Origin: Hymenopellis radicata
Lineage: Eukaryota; Basidiomycota; Agaricomycetes; Agaricales; Physalacriaceae
NCBI GenBank assembly: GCA_015501595.1
Contig: JADNRX010000012.1
Location: forward strand, 124,001 to 188,000
Direction: 5' to 3'
Length of the DNA: 64,000 bases
Part shown: positions 10,944 through 21,047 of the stretch, one piece after another
How the letters are laid out: the number at the start of each line of letters is the position of its first letter
Position numbering within the stretch: position 1 is the stretch's first letter
Notes under the pieces: model-generated
What the model was told of the DNA's origin: nothing
The model's database searches: none
What the model saw: only the letters and a program-made list of their open reading frames with translations
Translations under genes and position numbers: made by a program

Positions 10944-11265
10944 TGTGATACGATAGAATACCAAAATCGTGGGAAGGTAGCTTAGTAATACTTTCCATAT
11001 ACGTGTTGGTTCGCATCATTGTAACTTGTCTTGAATTATCATCTAGTTTCTACTCTTTTCGCTGCGGACTACACGTCCTTATGCTGTAACCGATAACCGA
11101 CACGCCAGGCCCGCTGAGCACCCGCGTCAACGGCTCCCCGAGTGCGGGTCATACACTCCCTTTCTCAGGATTACAGAGAGGCTACGACGCGAGCCCGGCG
11201 CGTCAACACACTTATTCAAGGTTGACTCCTCTGGCGAGAAGTCCCGGAACTGTGCTCGATTCACA
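10944..11265 (+). repeat. 3' LTR of the 9.42-kb element
   Basis: 322 bp, matching 1846-2167. It is preceded by the purine-rich candidate tract GATTGGGGGGCAC and followed by target duplication AGGCG. Confidence 0.93.
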
Positions 11266-11312
11266 AGGCGGGTCTGAAGGCAAACGATTTATTCGATGTG
11301 GTGGGCTCCAGA

Positions 11313-13246
11313 TGTAAGTGCACTGTTCTCGGGGAGAACAGAGACTATCAGACTGAGATGAGGGGAAGAAAGATAGATATATTAGTGGTGTGATATGCTG
11401 TAAATACCAAGGGGTATCCAGAACTCTAATCGATAATTCTGACTATCGAAAGTTGAGTGGCAGGACCCCCAGAACTCGGGTGCCCACCACCACCAGTATA
11501 TGGTAATTTTTTGTACCTGGCCGCATGCTGTCGCTCAAATGCTATTGTGTCCGGGACTCTAGAGTCCATCCCGATGGCGCGTTTGTGGCACGTCCCGCTC
11601 GCGCCCTGCCCAAGTCACATCTAGTGAGAGCGCGTTCACAGTGCACACACTTTACGAATCATCAGAACTCAGTACATCAATTTCAAGATCACGTATATCG
11701 TAACTACGCCTTCCTTCGCTTGCTCCGAGGGTTAGTACTTTGAGGACTACTTATGTCTTTCAATCTACGTTTAGCTGGGACCCCCTTCGGAGGAATACAC
11801 TCAGCAACAAGTGCGCCAGACAGAAATGGTATTAGTGCAACTTCGACGCGACGTGTGCTATTGGTTCCGCTTCCGAATTCGGTCAAGATCTGACAGACTT
11901 TGGATTTTAGCTCACTGTTTGCTACACTGCCCAAGGATCGCTGATCTTAGTACTAGGAACTATATTTATTCACATTATGAAGAGACTGGGCAGGCCGAAT
12001 CCATCGTTATATGGGCGATATACGATGCAAATACGGTTTTGAAAACTTTGCAGCAGAAAACGTGTGTGGCTGTGTTTTTCAGGACCCCGAGAACTCGACC
12101 CACCACCACCACCACCTACACCACCGCGGGGCTGGCAACGTTGAAAGGGGTATTAGACCCCCAGCCCTGGTCCGGCATGTATTTGGATGCAATTTGTATG
12201 CCAAATTTATCTAGAATCTTCCCCAAAACTCCGAGGTGTGATCGGGCCGAGATTGCTGTCGTTTGGACGAAATTTCTCCAACCTTGATTTGATGTCTGCC
12301 TGGGGTTGTGTCCACCTTGGCTCACGCTCTCATCAACCATAGCGCATGCACGCTGATCCAACGCGGACTTGAGGCATTCCACTCTGAGTCCGACGCCTGC
12401 TTCGGGGTGACTTGTTCTTTATTTTCTTCCAAGTCGATTTGAAGCTCCGCTATGGATGACGCCCCGTGCAACAAATTTTCTCGTTCCCACCACAGCCTGC
12501 AACCGACGTGTGGGCACCTTACAGGCCGCTCGCAGACTCGCTTTTGCCCAACTTTTGCCAGTGCCAGCGTCGCATGAGGCTTCCAGGTATGTAGTCAGCC
12601 AGCTTTTTTCTGGCTTTATTTTAATTTTTTGTCAACAGACCGGGAGATTCTCGCGACAAACGGTTCTGGCTCGCACGCTGCTCATATCCCTTCCACTCCC
12701 CCATCCAACTCTCATCAGCTTCCAAGCTGGGCTTGCCTCCTCCCCGTTGCATACTTCCATACTCCTTAGACCATCGTTGTACAATATCATGTCTTCTTTA
12801 CCGAATTCCAAAATACATCTGTTCTGAACGTTCATAATGATATTGCTTAGGCATAGGCAGTATATACTGTGCTATAGACCATCAATCCTATTCGGTATCG
12901 CGAAAAATAAAAAATGCAAAAAATGCAGACTAGCTGTTCTGACACTGTGCGACGGGTAGCCGGCCTGTGTTCGCGCTTCGATGTCAATCCAAGGTTGGGG
13001 GGATCACATCCGTTCGGGCCGATTACAACATCGAGTCAATAGGTACCGCCGCAGGGTGGGACCCACCTTGCCAGCGCGCGGCAGTGTAGTCGGCTGAGTC
13101 GATTAGAGTTCTGGGTACCCCTTGGTAAATACTACTGGAATTCTACACTCTGTCTGGAACTAGGTATGGTCCGAGGCATAGGTACTGGACAGGTCTGGGA
13201 CCTGTCTCCATCGCGTTGTACGCGCAGAGCACGTCAGTGCTCTACA
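11313..13246 (-). repeat. Outer element LTR, right copy, split by a hAT insertion
   Basis: The LTR runs 11313-11407 and resumes at 13133-13246. The first 85 bp match the left copy without a difference seen. The part after the insertion is much more diverged. The second stem-loop is rebuilt as GACAGGT/ACCTGTC (13188-13206, loop CTGGG) where the left copy has GAGGCACAT/ATGTGCCTC. Confidence 0.75.
11408..13124. mobile_element. hAT-type DNA transposon, non-autonomous (1717 bp)
   Basis: A 26-bp terminal inverted repeat beginning CAAGGGGTA (11408-11433 and the complement of 13099-13124) has one mismatch. The element is flanked on both sides by GTAAATAC (11400-11407 and 13125-13132). An 8-bp duplication of the form nTnnnnAn with CA termini is the hAT signature. 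Internal ORFs (for example 11704-11934 and 12116-12382, both minus) do not resemble a hAT transposase or a C-terminal dimerisation domain. The first ends in a basic K/R-rich tail. The interior may be a captured host segment. Insertion into the outer LTR makes this element younger than the outer element. Confidence 0.85.
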
Positions 13247-13302
13247 CGAGCCTAGCCAGCTACCTAGAGTTTCCTGACGGGCGTGTAGGACTGACTGAGG
13301 CT

Positions 13303-13578
13303 CTACACTCGACTGCTGTGAAAGTTCAGTCCATTAACGGGACAGGACAGAACTTTTGTTTCGCACTGATCTCGGGGCAGCACATAGAACTCGCGATTCT
13401 CTGCAAATACTGAGCGTCCGCAGACGACGCTCGGGTCGCTGCCATTGTAGCAGTAGCAGTTCTCCTTCTTTTCAAGGGCCGCATTCATCCCGCGCTTGGA
13501 TTTCAGATCCATTTTGGGACTGGCGCTGACCATGATGGTGGCGGAGAGAACGAATGTAAGGAAGCTTTGGAACTGCAT
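13303..13578 (-). CDS. Small secreted cysteine-containing protein (91 aa)
   Basis: The 91-residue ORF opens with a good signal peptide (about residues 1-20: short N-region, hydrophobic core rich in F, L, V, ending S-A-S-P). The mature part is basic near its start and has a C-Y-C pair followed by three more cysteines, so five in total. No known domain is recognised; it resembles the small secreted or effector-like class by composition only. A TATAAAT stretch lies at about 13662-13668 on the minus strand, 85-90 bp upstream. The upstream DNA is derived from a broken FAD oxidase gene. An additional intron or exon cannot be excluded. Confidence 0.55.
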   Translation of the reverse strand: MQFQSFLTFVLSATIMVSASPKMDLKSKRGMNAALEKKENCYCYNGSDPSVVCGRSVFAENREFYVLPRDQCETKVLSCPVNGLNFHSSRV

Positions 13579-13614
13579 CTGAATTACCGGTCAGTATCTA
13601 ATTTTAAGACAGCC

Positions 13615-13843
13615 TCTGATATGCCCGCCCCATCCTCAAGCCTCAGGCTTCAGTTCCCCATTTATAAGCATGGTCGCCGACGGGCAGCTTCAAGAACTCA
13701 GGAGCCGTTTCAAAAGTCCCAATGAAATATATAGAAGGTCTACCCTACCTGTGAGACTGGTCACCCAAATGAGAAATGTAATCCTTCACTTGAAGTTTCA
13801 TTGCTGGTTCAGCGAGCGCAGTCGATTCTAGGACAACTCCAGA
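13615..13843 (-). pseudogene. Fragment of a berberine-bridge-type FAD oxidase
   Basis: The minus strand reads [16 protein letters not shown], then an intron-like gap, then [10 protein letters not shown] and K-W-G-T-E. These match the gene at 61.9-64 kb, which has [16 protein letters not shown] and E-T-A-P-E-F-L-K-L. The GT...AG intron between the two blocks is kept, so it arose by DNA-level duplication and not retroposition. Homology stops sharply on both sides and the frame is broken near 13750. Confidence 0.8.
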
Positions 13844-14094
13844 CAGGTATTTCGGATCCAGCAGCACGGAAACGAGAGAGGAGCTCAAAATAGATTTCAA
13901 GTCACCAATCAGTTGGTGCAGCAAAAAGGTACATGTCAAGCCAAAGTCTGAAAACGCCTAGGCAGCCTCCCTGATCAGCTACCTTTTGACGCGCAAGTTC
14001 GCGTTTAAAAAATCGGAGGCGAAAGTTATTGATCACGACCTGACCACATCAACGCGCGGCCATTCAAGAAAGCGTGTATTCACACAGTATCGTC

Positions 14095-15470
14095 CTACAC
14101 CAACACCTTCCGCAGCTGCCAAACGCGCGTCGGCAGCAACGTAACCGGACATACCCCATGCTTCTCCACCTGGTCGTACGCGCACCGATAGCAGAACACA
14201 TACCCAGAAGGAAGCGCCGTCGCGTTATTGATCGCCTCATGGCAGAGCGGGCAAATCCCATACTGTTGTCGGTCAAACGAGATCCCCCTCGGATGCGGTG
14301 GAAGCATCTTCGGCGGTGGTACAGCGGGACCCAGCGGCGACGTAGACAAGGAGCGCGCGGGCGACCCAGGGGAATACCACCATTCGAGGAATTTTATGAA
14401 GAATACGCCTGTGGGGAGAAGCAGGCGGAGGGAGTCCAACAACAGTTGCGGCGAACGCGTGATGAGGTGGCGGATAAGAGCGAGGATACCGCGCTTCTGA
14501 GATGGTGAGGCTTTTCCAACGTTCAAGGCCGCGGCTCGCTGGGATACATGATCAGTCAAAATACCGACAGTTGCGAGTAATTGGCATACCAAGTCCTCGA
14601 TCCCGATCCGCCGTATATCGATACCCATCCACGCAAACCACGGTCGATAATATGGAGTTTTGTCGAAGAGATACGCAACATTATACAGGAAAAGCCACAG
14701 CTCGAAGACAGTGTTCAGCCAAGGATAGAGTGTCTTGTATGTCCGACGGAACCACCCTTTGAATGACTACTCTGTCCGTCAGAAACAGCGAGGCAAAAGA
14801 GCGTTCAAACTGACTGTATCTGTCAACATACGGATGAGCCGTATGTCGGTATTGACATTCATAATATCAGCACTGACGCCGCCACCGAGGTCTTCATAAT
14901 AGTCTTGCGCCTTGGCACGAAGATATGGCACCCCGACCTAGCGAGAATGAGCACACACACAAACTCCAATGATGATGCTTTGGGACACACCAAAAACAAC
15001 AGCGAACGATAAATGTCCTTCTGCCGAAGCTGCTCCCCAGCGGGTATCCCGCCCGTAGCCGCCTTCTCCCTCACCGGCTCCACAAACGGCCGTCTCCTCC
15101 TCTTCAACCCATAAAAGTTCTCGGCAAACGAAGCCCCTATACATAACAGTAAGCAAACACACGACCGCGTTACACCTCGCCACCGACCGTGTTTCCGGAG
15201 ATAATGCTGCTCGACGACGAGCATCAGCGCCGCATAAAACTCTTCATGCTTGTTCACGATCCTCAACAGATATCGCGGATATCGCTGCGCAAAGACCTAG
15301 CCCACGCCCCCATGTCAGCCCGAGGCGCACGACAGCGGAACAATCGAGCGGCTTACGGCGAGCACGTATTTGAGTGCTGGTTGTAGGAGGTCACGGAGCT
15401 GCTCCTGGGAGACGAGCTCGAAGAGCGACGGCTTGAGCGAGTCGAGGCCGACATTGTTGAAAAACTCCAT
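14095..15470 (-). CDS. PEX12: Peroxin-12, RING-finger peroxisome import ligase
   Basis: Spliced gene. The start ATG at 15470 begins M-E-F-F-N-N-V-G. Exon ends are seen at 15357/15296, 15176/15136 and further introns to 14628. The protein has the Pex N-terminal domain (motifs Q-R-Y-P-R-Y-L-L-R, E-E-F-Y-A-A-L), then L-Y-P-W-L and Y-L-F-D-K-T-P-Y-Y. The C-terminal RING-like finger has C-P-L-C, C-Y-R-C and C-P-V (14095-14260). Pex12 acts with Pex2 and Pex10 in the peroxisomal membrane to ubiquitinate the import receptor Pex5. Gene order and length fit the family (roughly 390 aa). The same strand continues upstream with HBS1, 186 bp away. Confidence 0.95.
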
Positions 15471-15656
15471 GGTGTCGTCTAGGATGCAGCCAGCGAGGAA
15501 CCCGGCGCTGGACTGGTGGCAGTTTGTAACATGGTGGCGGAGACGCGTTACTTGCTTTCACCCGGTTCCCGGCTTTGCTTTAGGTTAATCACGAGGGTCG
15601 CCGAACCTCGTTCGTAATACTACTCGTACAACATTGAGACTAGCGATACAATCACC

Positions 15657-18600
15657 TTAACCGAATATCTCTAAAACTATACCAGCACCAATCGTCTCCC
15701 CTCCTCTACGCAAAAGTATCCGACCCATATCCTTGTTCACCGAAAAGCTTTCCAGCGGAATAGGTCGCGCCGTCGAAGCACTAGACAACGACGTCGACCG
15801 CAGAGAGATCTGCACTTCAGCCGACGTGCCCTTTGCTAGAACGCTGCATAATTTGCCCCGTCAGTCCTTGCGTCAGAAAGCGATAGAAGAGGTTTACCGA
15901 GGTTTGTTCTTAATAACCGCTCCAGAAGCTCTATCGAGCGTCGTTAAAAGGCTTGATACCGTAGCAGGCACATCACGAGAATGGTGGAACAGTTCAACCT
16001 GTCGAGAATGTAAACTATAGCTTGAGGAACTGGGGTAATCCTCACTGATGCGCCAGCAGTAATAGGAACTTGAACATCGAAGATTATGATCCGTGCAGTG
16101 AATGTCGTGGCCAAAGGAACAACGTCGGTTGGCGGACAGAGTACAGTTCCAATAGAAAGATGGATAGCATCTATCCCTGTTAAAAATAACGTCGTGTTCT
16201 GCCCAGCCATCGCCCAAGGGACATTTTCTTCTTCCACCTCTATAGCTTTACAGGAGGTTATAATCAGGTCGAGCGATAAAAAGGAAGCTTACATTTCACA
16301 GCAGCCGTTTCATCACCAGGCAGCACCCGCAATCGTTCGCCAACTTGAACAACACCACTACAGAGCCGCCCAGTAACCCCAATGCCAGCACTCTGCCCCT
16401 TGAAGATATTCGAGATGGGAAACCTTAATGGAGACGCTATATCTCGAGACGGAGGTTCAAGTTTATCTGGCAAAAATGTAAGCCTGTCATTGCACACTAA
16501 ACTTTCCATGCTGCTCACCAAGACAATCAACCAACGTCGGGCCTTTATACCAGGACGTCAGCTCCGCCGCGCCAGAAATCTCCACCAAATTGATACCCTC
16601 CATCGCACCAACAGGAACGAACTGCGTTTTCGACGGATGAAAGCCCGACTGCAGTAAGAACGGTCGCATCTGACTACATATGTCTTCAAACCGATGTCGG
16701 TCCCATTGAACCTAGTCAACGACGATCAATGAAACGACCAACAACGAAATATGGATGAACAACGGACCATATCCAGTTTGTTCACAGCAACAACGACCTG
16801 CGAAACACCGAGACTCCTCACAAGAATCAAGTGTTCCCGCGTCTGCCCTCCGCGATCAAACCCAGCCTCAAACTCCCCATGCGAAGCGTCCACGACGAGC
16901 AACGCACAATCCGCCTGCGACGCGCCAGAAATCATATTCGGCACAAAGTCTTTATGCCCAGGCGCATCCAGAATCGTAACCTGTCGATGTGGCGTCCGTA
17001 ATGATTGCAAAGCAATGTCCATGGTAATCCCTCTGTCGAAAATATCAGCGTCTGCATAGACAACCACATGGCGAAAGTGAATCACCGTTCGCGCTCCTCT
17101 GTAGTACCGTCTAATCCCCACGCCCAACTAAAGCTGCTTTTACCAGCCTTCGAGCTTCCCCGTTCATTTGCGACTCGGGTCTTTTCGTCTAGTCTCCCCG
17201 TTTCGTACAACAGCCGCCCCATCAAGGTCGACTTTCCGGCATCAACATGACCTGAAAGACATCAACCCACTGGTTCTCAAAATCCACGACTAAACATACC
17301 GATAACAACAAGACTGACCAACTTGAGATCACTTGCTTGTTGCTGCTCTAATGCCTTTTTTGCCTCTTCCAACACTTTCTCTCTCGCAAGGACCACCTTC
17401 GGCGGTTCCTCAGTAGGAACATAATCGTCGCTGGAAGTTAAATTTAACGCAGACAAGTCCAGCGCTCGTTGATCGTTCCCTCCTCTCGCAGGAGTGGCCG
17501 CGCCTGATCGCGCAGGGCTGGAGATCCCAATCGACTTCTTCGACGGTGATGGCGACCCTGCTCTCGATCCTTGAGCCTTGAGCGCCGCAACGCTCTTTTG
17601 CTGAGCCTGTCTCTGGAGCTTCTCTTTCTCTCTCGCAGCTATAAGATTACAAAACAGATAAGAATACAAAACACAACAACAGGAAAATGAAATGAAAAAA
17701 TAAGAATAGAAAGGAAGGGGGTATCATGCTCGGGAAGACACTGCTGCAGCTTTGGTCCGTGATTGTGTGGGAGAAGGAGGGGCGTGTCGAGACCTCAACG
17801 ATGTTCCCTCTCGCGCGCGCATAACCACATCGTCAGGACTGGGCTCATCAAACTTGAAACCAGTCTTGGTAGCCAATTCCGGCACACGATGTTTGTGCAC
17901 TTTCTTGCTTGTCTGCGTCTCCTCATCCGCAGCGTCGTTGGCCTCCTTCGACTTGTGTCTCCCATGCCTGTGCTTGTGCTTATCTTTAGGTTGGGAATGG
18001 GTCAGATCATCGACAAGGATAGTTGCGAATGCCGAAGGCGACGCACGATTGCGAGCCGCCGCGGGAGGGAGAAAGATCGCTGGAGGCGTGGTAACAAGGG
18101 CGATATTTTCCTCAGTCAAAGGAAGTGGCTTATCCTTTTGCTGCAATTTCTTGGCTTTTGCTGCCAATTTCGAAGGCTTCTTCTCTGACGCTTCCTCGAC
18201 ACCAATAAGCCGCAACGCCTCTTGAGGCCGCCGTGACGGATCAGTGAGCGTTCTCAATGACTCGTAGGAGTATGTGATGGCTGTCGTGACAGAATCCCCA
18301 TTGGCGACAGGTTCAAGGATCTTCGTGTATTGGCGACCTGCCTTTGGGACTTGGCCAATATCCGGATCCACCATTTTCGCAAGCGTAGTCATAGTCTCTT
18401 TGGCCTGAACAACTGCCTTGGTTGGTGAAGCAGGTTTCGCCTGTGATGCTTTCTTTGCCTGAGCTAACAATGCCAGTTTGGATGGAGCTTTAGGAGGCCG
18501 CGGTTGCTCTGAGGCTTTCGTTGGTGTCGGCGCGGCGGGTCTTGGGACATGTGACGGTTTGGATATGGCTGAGGGAGTTGACGAGGGAGTAGGAACGGTG

Positions 18601-20092
18601 TCAGCCGTATCCTCGACACGATTAGCATTGGAGATAGCCTGTTTATATATGGTATCCTTGGATGGTACCCTTGGCGGACGGGGAGCATCCAACGCTTCCA
18701 ATTCCATCGCCGTCTGTATCGCCCGACGTACATATGAGGAAGTTGAGGAACGCGTGGATGTTGCAGAACTGGCTGGCGGGACCGAGCCCGAAACTGGACG
18801 AAGGGCGGACCATGTCCTCACAGAGCCCTCATCAATATCGCTCCCAGATGGACCGGACTTTTCGGTGCCGGCATCGGAATTTTTGCTATGAGCGCGAGCA
18901 GACGCAAGTTGCGACAACTTGGACACCTTCTTGGGCGTGGTGGTTGGACGCGCGGACTTGGAGGACATATCTGGTATATCCGGTATTGATTCCAAAGGAG
19001 GAATAGAGACGCTTGGAGGACGCGGCGCGGAGCTGTCCGAAGTCTCCGACTCGGTGGGAGGAAGTGAGGGCGGATGCTCGTATCGTGAAAGTCTATGTAG
19101 GGCAGAGCCTGAAGGAGAAAGAGGGATGGTGTTGGGATCCAGATATTCTTCGACTTGTGACGGAGGACCTGGCCAAAGATTAAACTGGGTTCTTTGAACA
19201 ATCGAAGGACATACCTTGATTGCGGCTGCGAGCCACCATAGGTGTTCGCGCGCGCTCTGCAAGATGGGTATGCTCGGAGATGGTGCGCTCCGTGTGTTCA
19301 CTGATAGTGCTCAAGGGGCGCTGGGCAGGTTGTTGTTCCTCGAAGCTAGACTCGTATTCTCTGGGTGTGGAAGGTGGCGAGTCTTCATCATCGTAGTATT
19401 CCTGCTGCTCCGCTGGGATAGGTATATGAGCGGTACACCTGGTTGCAGATTGCGCGGTGCTGAGCCATTGTAGTGGACGGAATCCGTGGGGAGGGCAGGT
19501 AGAGATTTGTCGCTCATCCCTAACAAAGGCCGTGATCAGGATGGACGATGAGGAAGAGGGAGCGAGCTGGACAGCGGATGGTCTTCAACGAGCGATGACA
19601 AGACGCCCACGAGGCGTACGGCGGGGAACTGGTACCGAAGAAAACGCAAGGGTAAGTAGCGGCTCACCTTTCCGTACTTGAGCCAAATGTCGCCGTTCTT
19701 GTTCACCTAAACCCCGTTAGACACAGCCATCAAGCCCTCCTGGACCTGTCACACCTAGGGCCCATTCAATTGTCTCTTCAACGTCAAAGTACGCATCCCA
19801 TAGGGCAGCCTTGACTTGCTTGTCTGAGAGACCAGTCGTGTTGCTGTCTCCAATAACGGAGATGACCTGTTCAAAGGCAGCCTCCAAGGCAGCTGCAGGG
19901 TGTCAGGGTATGTGGCATTCCAGCAAGTACTAGATCAACATACCCTGATCCTTCTCACTCATTTCTTCCTCTCCTCCATCAGATAATGCATCGTCGTCAA
20001 GTTCATCTGCGAGCATATCAGCTGGTGCGATGTGTGTCGATGTCAAGCGTACCGTCAAGGTTGAGATTGCGCACGTCTCTGTGTCGCGACAT
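15657..20092 (-). CDS. HBS1: Hbs1-type translational GTPase (ribosome rescue, Dom34 partner)
   Basis: Multi-exon gene, about 900 aa. The start at 20092 reads [11 protein letters not shown]. An acidic HBS1 N-terminal helical domain follows (A-L-E-A-A-F-E-Q ... [10 protein letters not shown]). A long disordered Ser/Pro/Lys-rich linker spans 17724-19301. The GTPase domain has V-D-A-G-K-S-T-L (split by an intron at G/HVDAG), D-A-P-G-H and N-K-L-D. EF-Tu domains II and III end in [10 protein letters not shown] before the TAA at 15657. Hbs1 with Dom34/Pelota releases stalled ribosomes in no-go and non-stop decay. The linker is long for yeast Hbs1 but common in basidiomycetes, where Hbs1 and Ski7 functions can share a gene. 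Confidence 0.95.
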
Positions 20093-20193
20093 GGTACTGG
20101 AGTCGGAAGCAGAGGTCGACTATGAGGCATGACGTAAAACCATCAAACCGCGTGCCAAACAACGGCAACTTTATCGTTTCCTTTTCTCAAACC
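20093..20193. promoter_or_regulatory. Bidirectional promoter between HBS1 and RIM1
   Basis: Only 101 bp separate the two divergent start codons (20092 minus, 20194 plus). The stretch is pyrimidine rich just before the RIM1 start (TTTCCTTTTCTC) and has no obvious TATA box. Both transcripts must start inside this interval or in each other's leader. Confidence 0.6.
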
Positions 20194-20861
20194 ATGTTCA
20201 GTGCCATTCGCTCCTCTGCCCTTCCCCGCGCCTCTATTCGCGTAATTATCTTTCTTCTCTCTTTAGCTGCTGCTGATCCCAACCTTTAATGGCTAGGCTT
20301 TCTCAACGAGCTCTGCTCGTCGCGCGGATCTCGCGAAACTTACGCTTATTGGCCGTCTTGGGGCCGACCCAGAGACTAGGTCCACCAAGAATGACCGACC
20401 TTTTGTGACGTGAGTCTATGCGCGTCTTTCGCTGTCTACTCAACAACTAAACCTTGTTCAAGATACACCGTTGCTACCTCCAACCCCGGCGTACCTGATC
20501 CCGGGACAGGCGGTACGCGTTCCAATTGAACAGTCCTTGTCTTTATACTTAAATGGAGGCGCGTAGAATATCCCCCTTCGAAACCCACCTGGCACCGTGT
20601 CTTTTCCTTCTCAGAGGCCTCCAACCGCTACCTGATGACCTTGAAGAAGGGTTCCCGCGTCTATGTCGAAACTAGTTTCGAACTGAAGGAGCCAGAGGCT
20701 GGCGCCGACCCCGCCTCTTCCCACGGCCAGCGACAGATTTTCCTTCGCCACGGTAAGCATAGTTCCCTCTTTTTTTACTTTGCGTTGACACTGCTGCAGA
20801 GAGTATCAAAGTCATCAGCCCACCGAAGGCGTCCTCTAGCGAAACTGAACATTACGACTAG
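20194..20861 (+). CDS. RIM1: Mitochondrial single-stranded DNA-binding protein
   Basis: Spliced gene. Exon 1 encodes a basic, hydroxylated mitochondrial presequence (M-F-S-A-I-R-S-S-A-L-P-R). The OB-fold follows: L-T-L-I-G-R-L-G-A-D-P-E-T, Y-T-V-A-T-S-N, W-H-R-V-F-S-F, K-G-S-R-V-Y-V-E. It ends K-V-I-S-P-P-K before an acidic tail and TAG at 20861. Introns begin near 20242, 20408, 20515 and 20752. The protein binds single-stranded mtDNA during replication. Length (about 145 aa) fits the bacterial-type SSB family. Confidence 0.92.
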
Positions 20862-21047
20862 TCCTGAAATCCGTGTTTTACTTTACCTAAAATGTTCATT
20901 TTATTTCCCTACCAAACTTGTAAATACTCCAATCCCAGTTGAACGTAAATACCAACCTTGACATTAAACCGTGACTTGGGTGACCCCATCAAAGGCAGCG
21001 CTTCTTTGTCTCCAACAGCCATCCTGTACTGCTGTTTCTGACCCTCC

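Larger units (their letters stand above)
1846..11265 (+). mobile_element. Non-autonomous Gypsy-type LTR retrotransposon with captured host fragments (9.42 kb)
   Basis: Two 322-bp LTRs (1846-2167 and 10944-11265) are identical by eye, start TGTGATACG and end GATTCACA. The element is flanked by a perfect 5-bp target duplication AGGCG (1841-1845 and 11266-11270). A TGG-initial candidate primer site (TGGTGGGGACACC) begins at 2169. The purine-rich GGGGGGCAC just before 10944 is a polypurine-tract candidate, so the element reads on the plus strand. The interior has no long polyprotein. It carries decayed RT fragments of Gypsy character, host gene fragments and a dispersed hairpin family. Identical LTRs beside a broken interior imply recent mobilisation in trans by an autonomous partner. 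That last point is inference. Confidence 0.9.
54..13246 (-). mobile_element. Outer short LTR retrotransposon, interrupted by two later insertions
   Basis: Two related terminal repeats, both starting TGTAAGTGCACTG and ending GTGCTCTACA, lie at 54-265 and at 11313-11407 joined to 13133-13246. CGAG precedes the left copy (50-53) and follows the right copy (13247-13250), which suggests a 4-bp target duplication. Removing the nested LTR element (1846-11265) and the hAT element (11408-13124) plus their duplications leaves about 2.04 kb. The only long ORFs run on the minus strand. In that orientation the base pairs just inside the first LTR (11312 downward) read ATCTGGAGCCCACC, a plausible primer-binding site beginning TGG. 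No protease, RT or integrase is visible, so this is a non-autonomous element of the TRIM or TR-GAG kind. That class assignment is inference. Confidence 0.7.

Noticed and set aside
19311..19526. Minus-strand ORF beginning [10 protein letters not shown] as a separate gene start
   Set aside because: HBS1 exons upstream and downstream are joined by another frame through this stretch ([11 protein letters not shown]), so it is part of HBS1.
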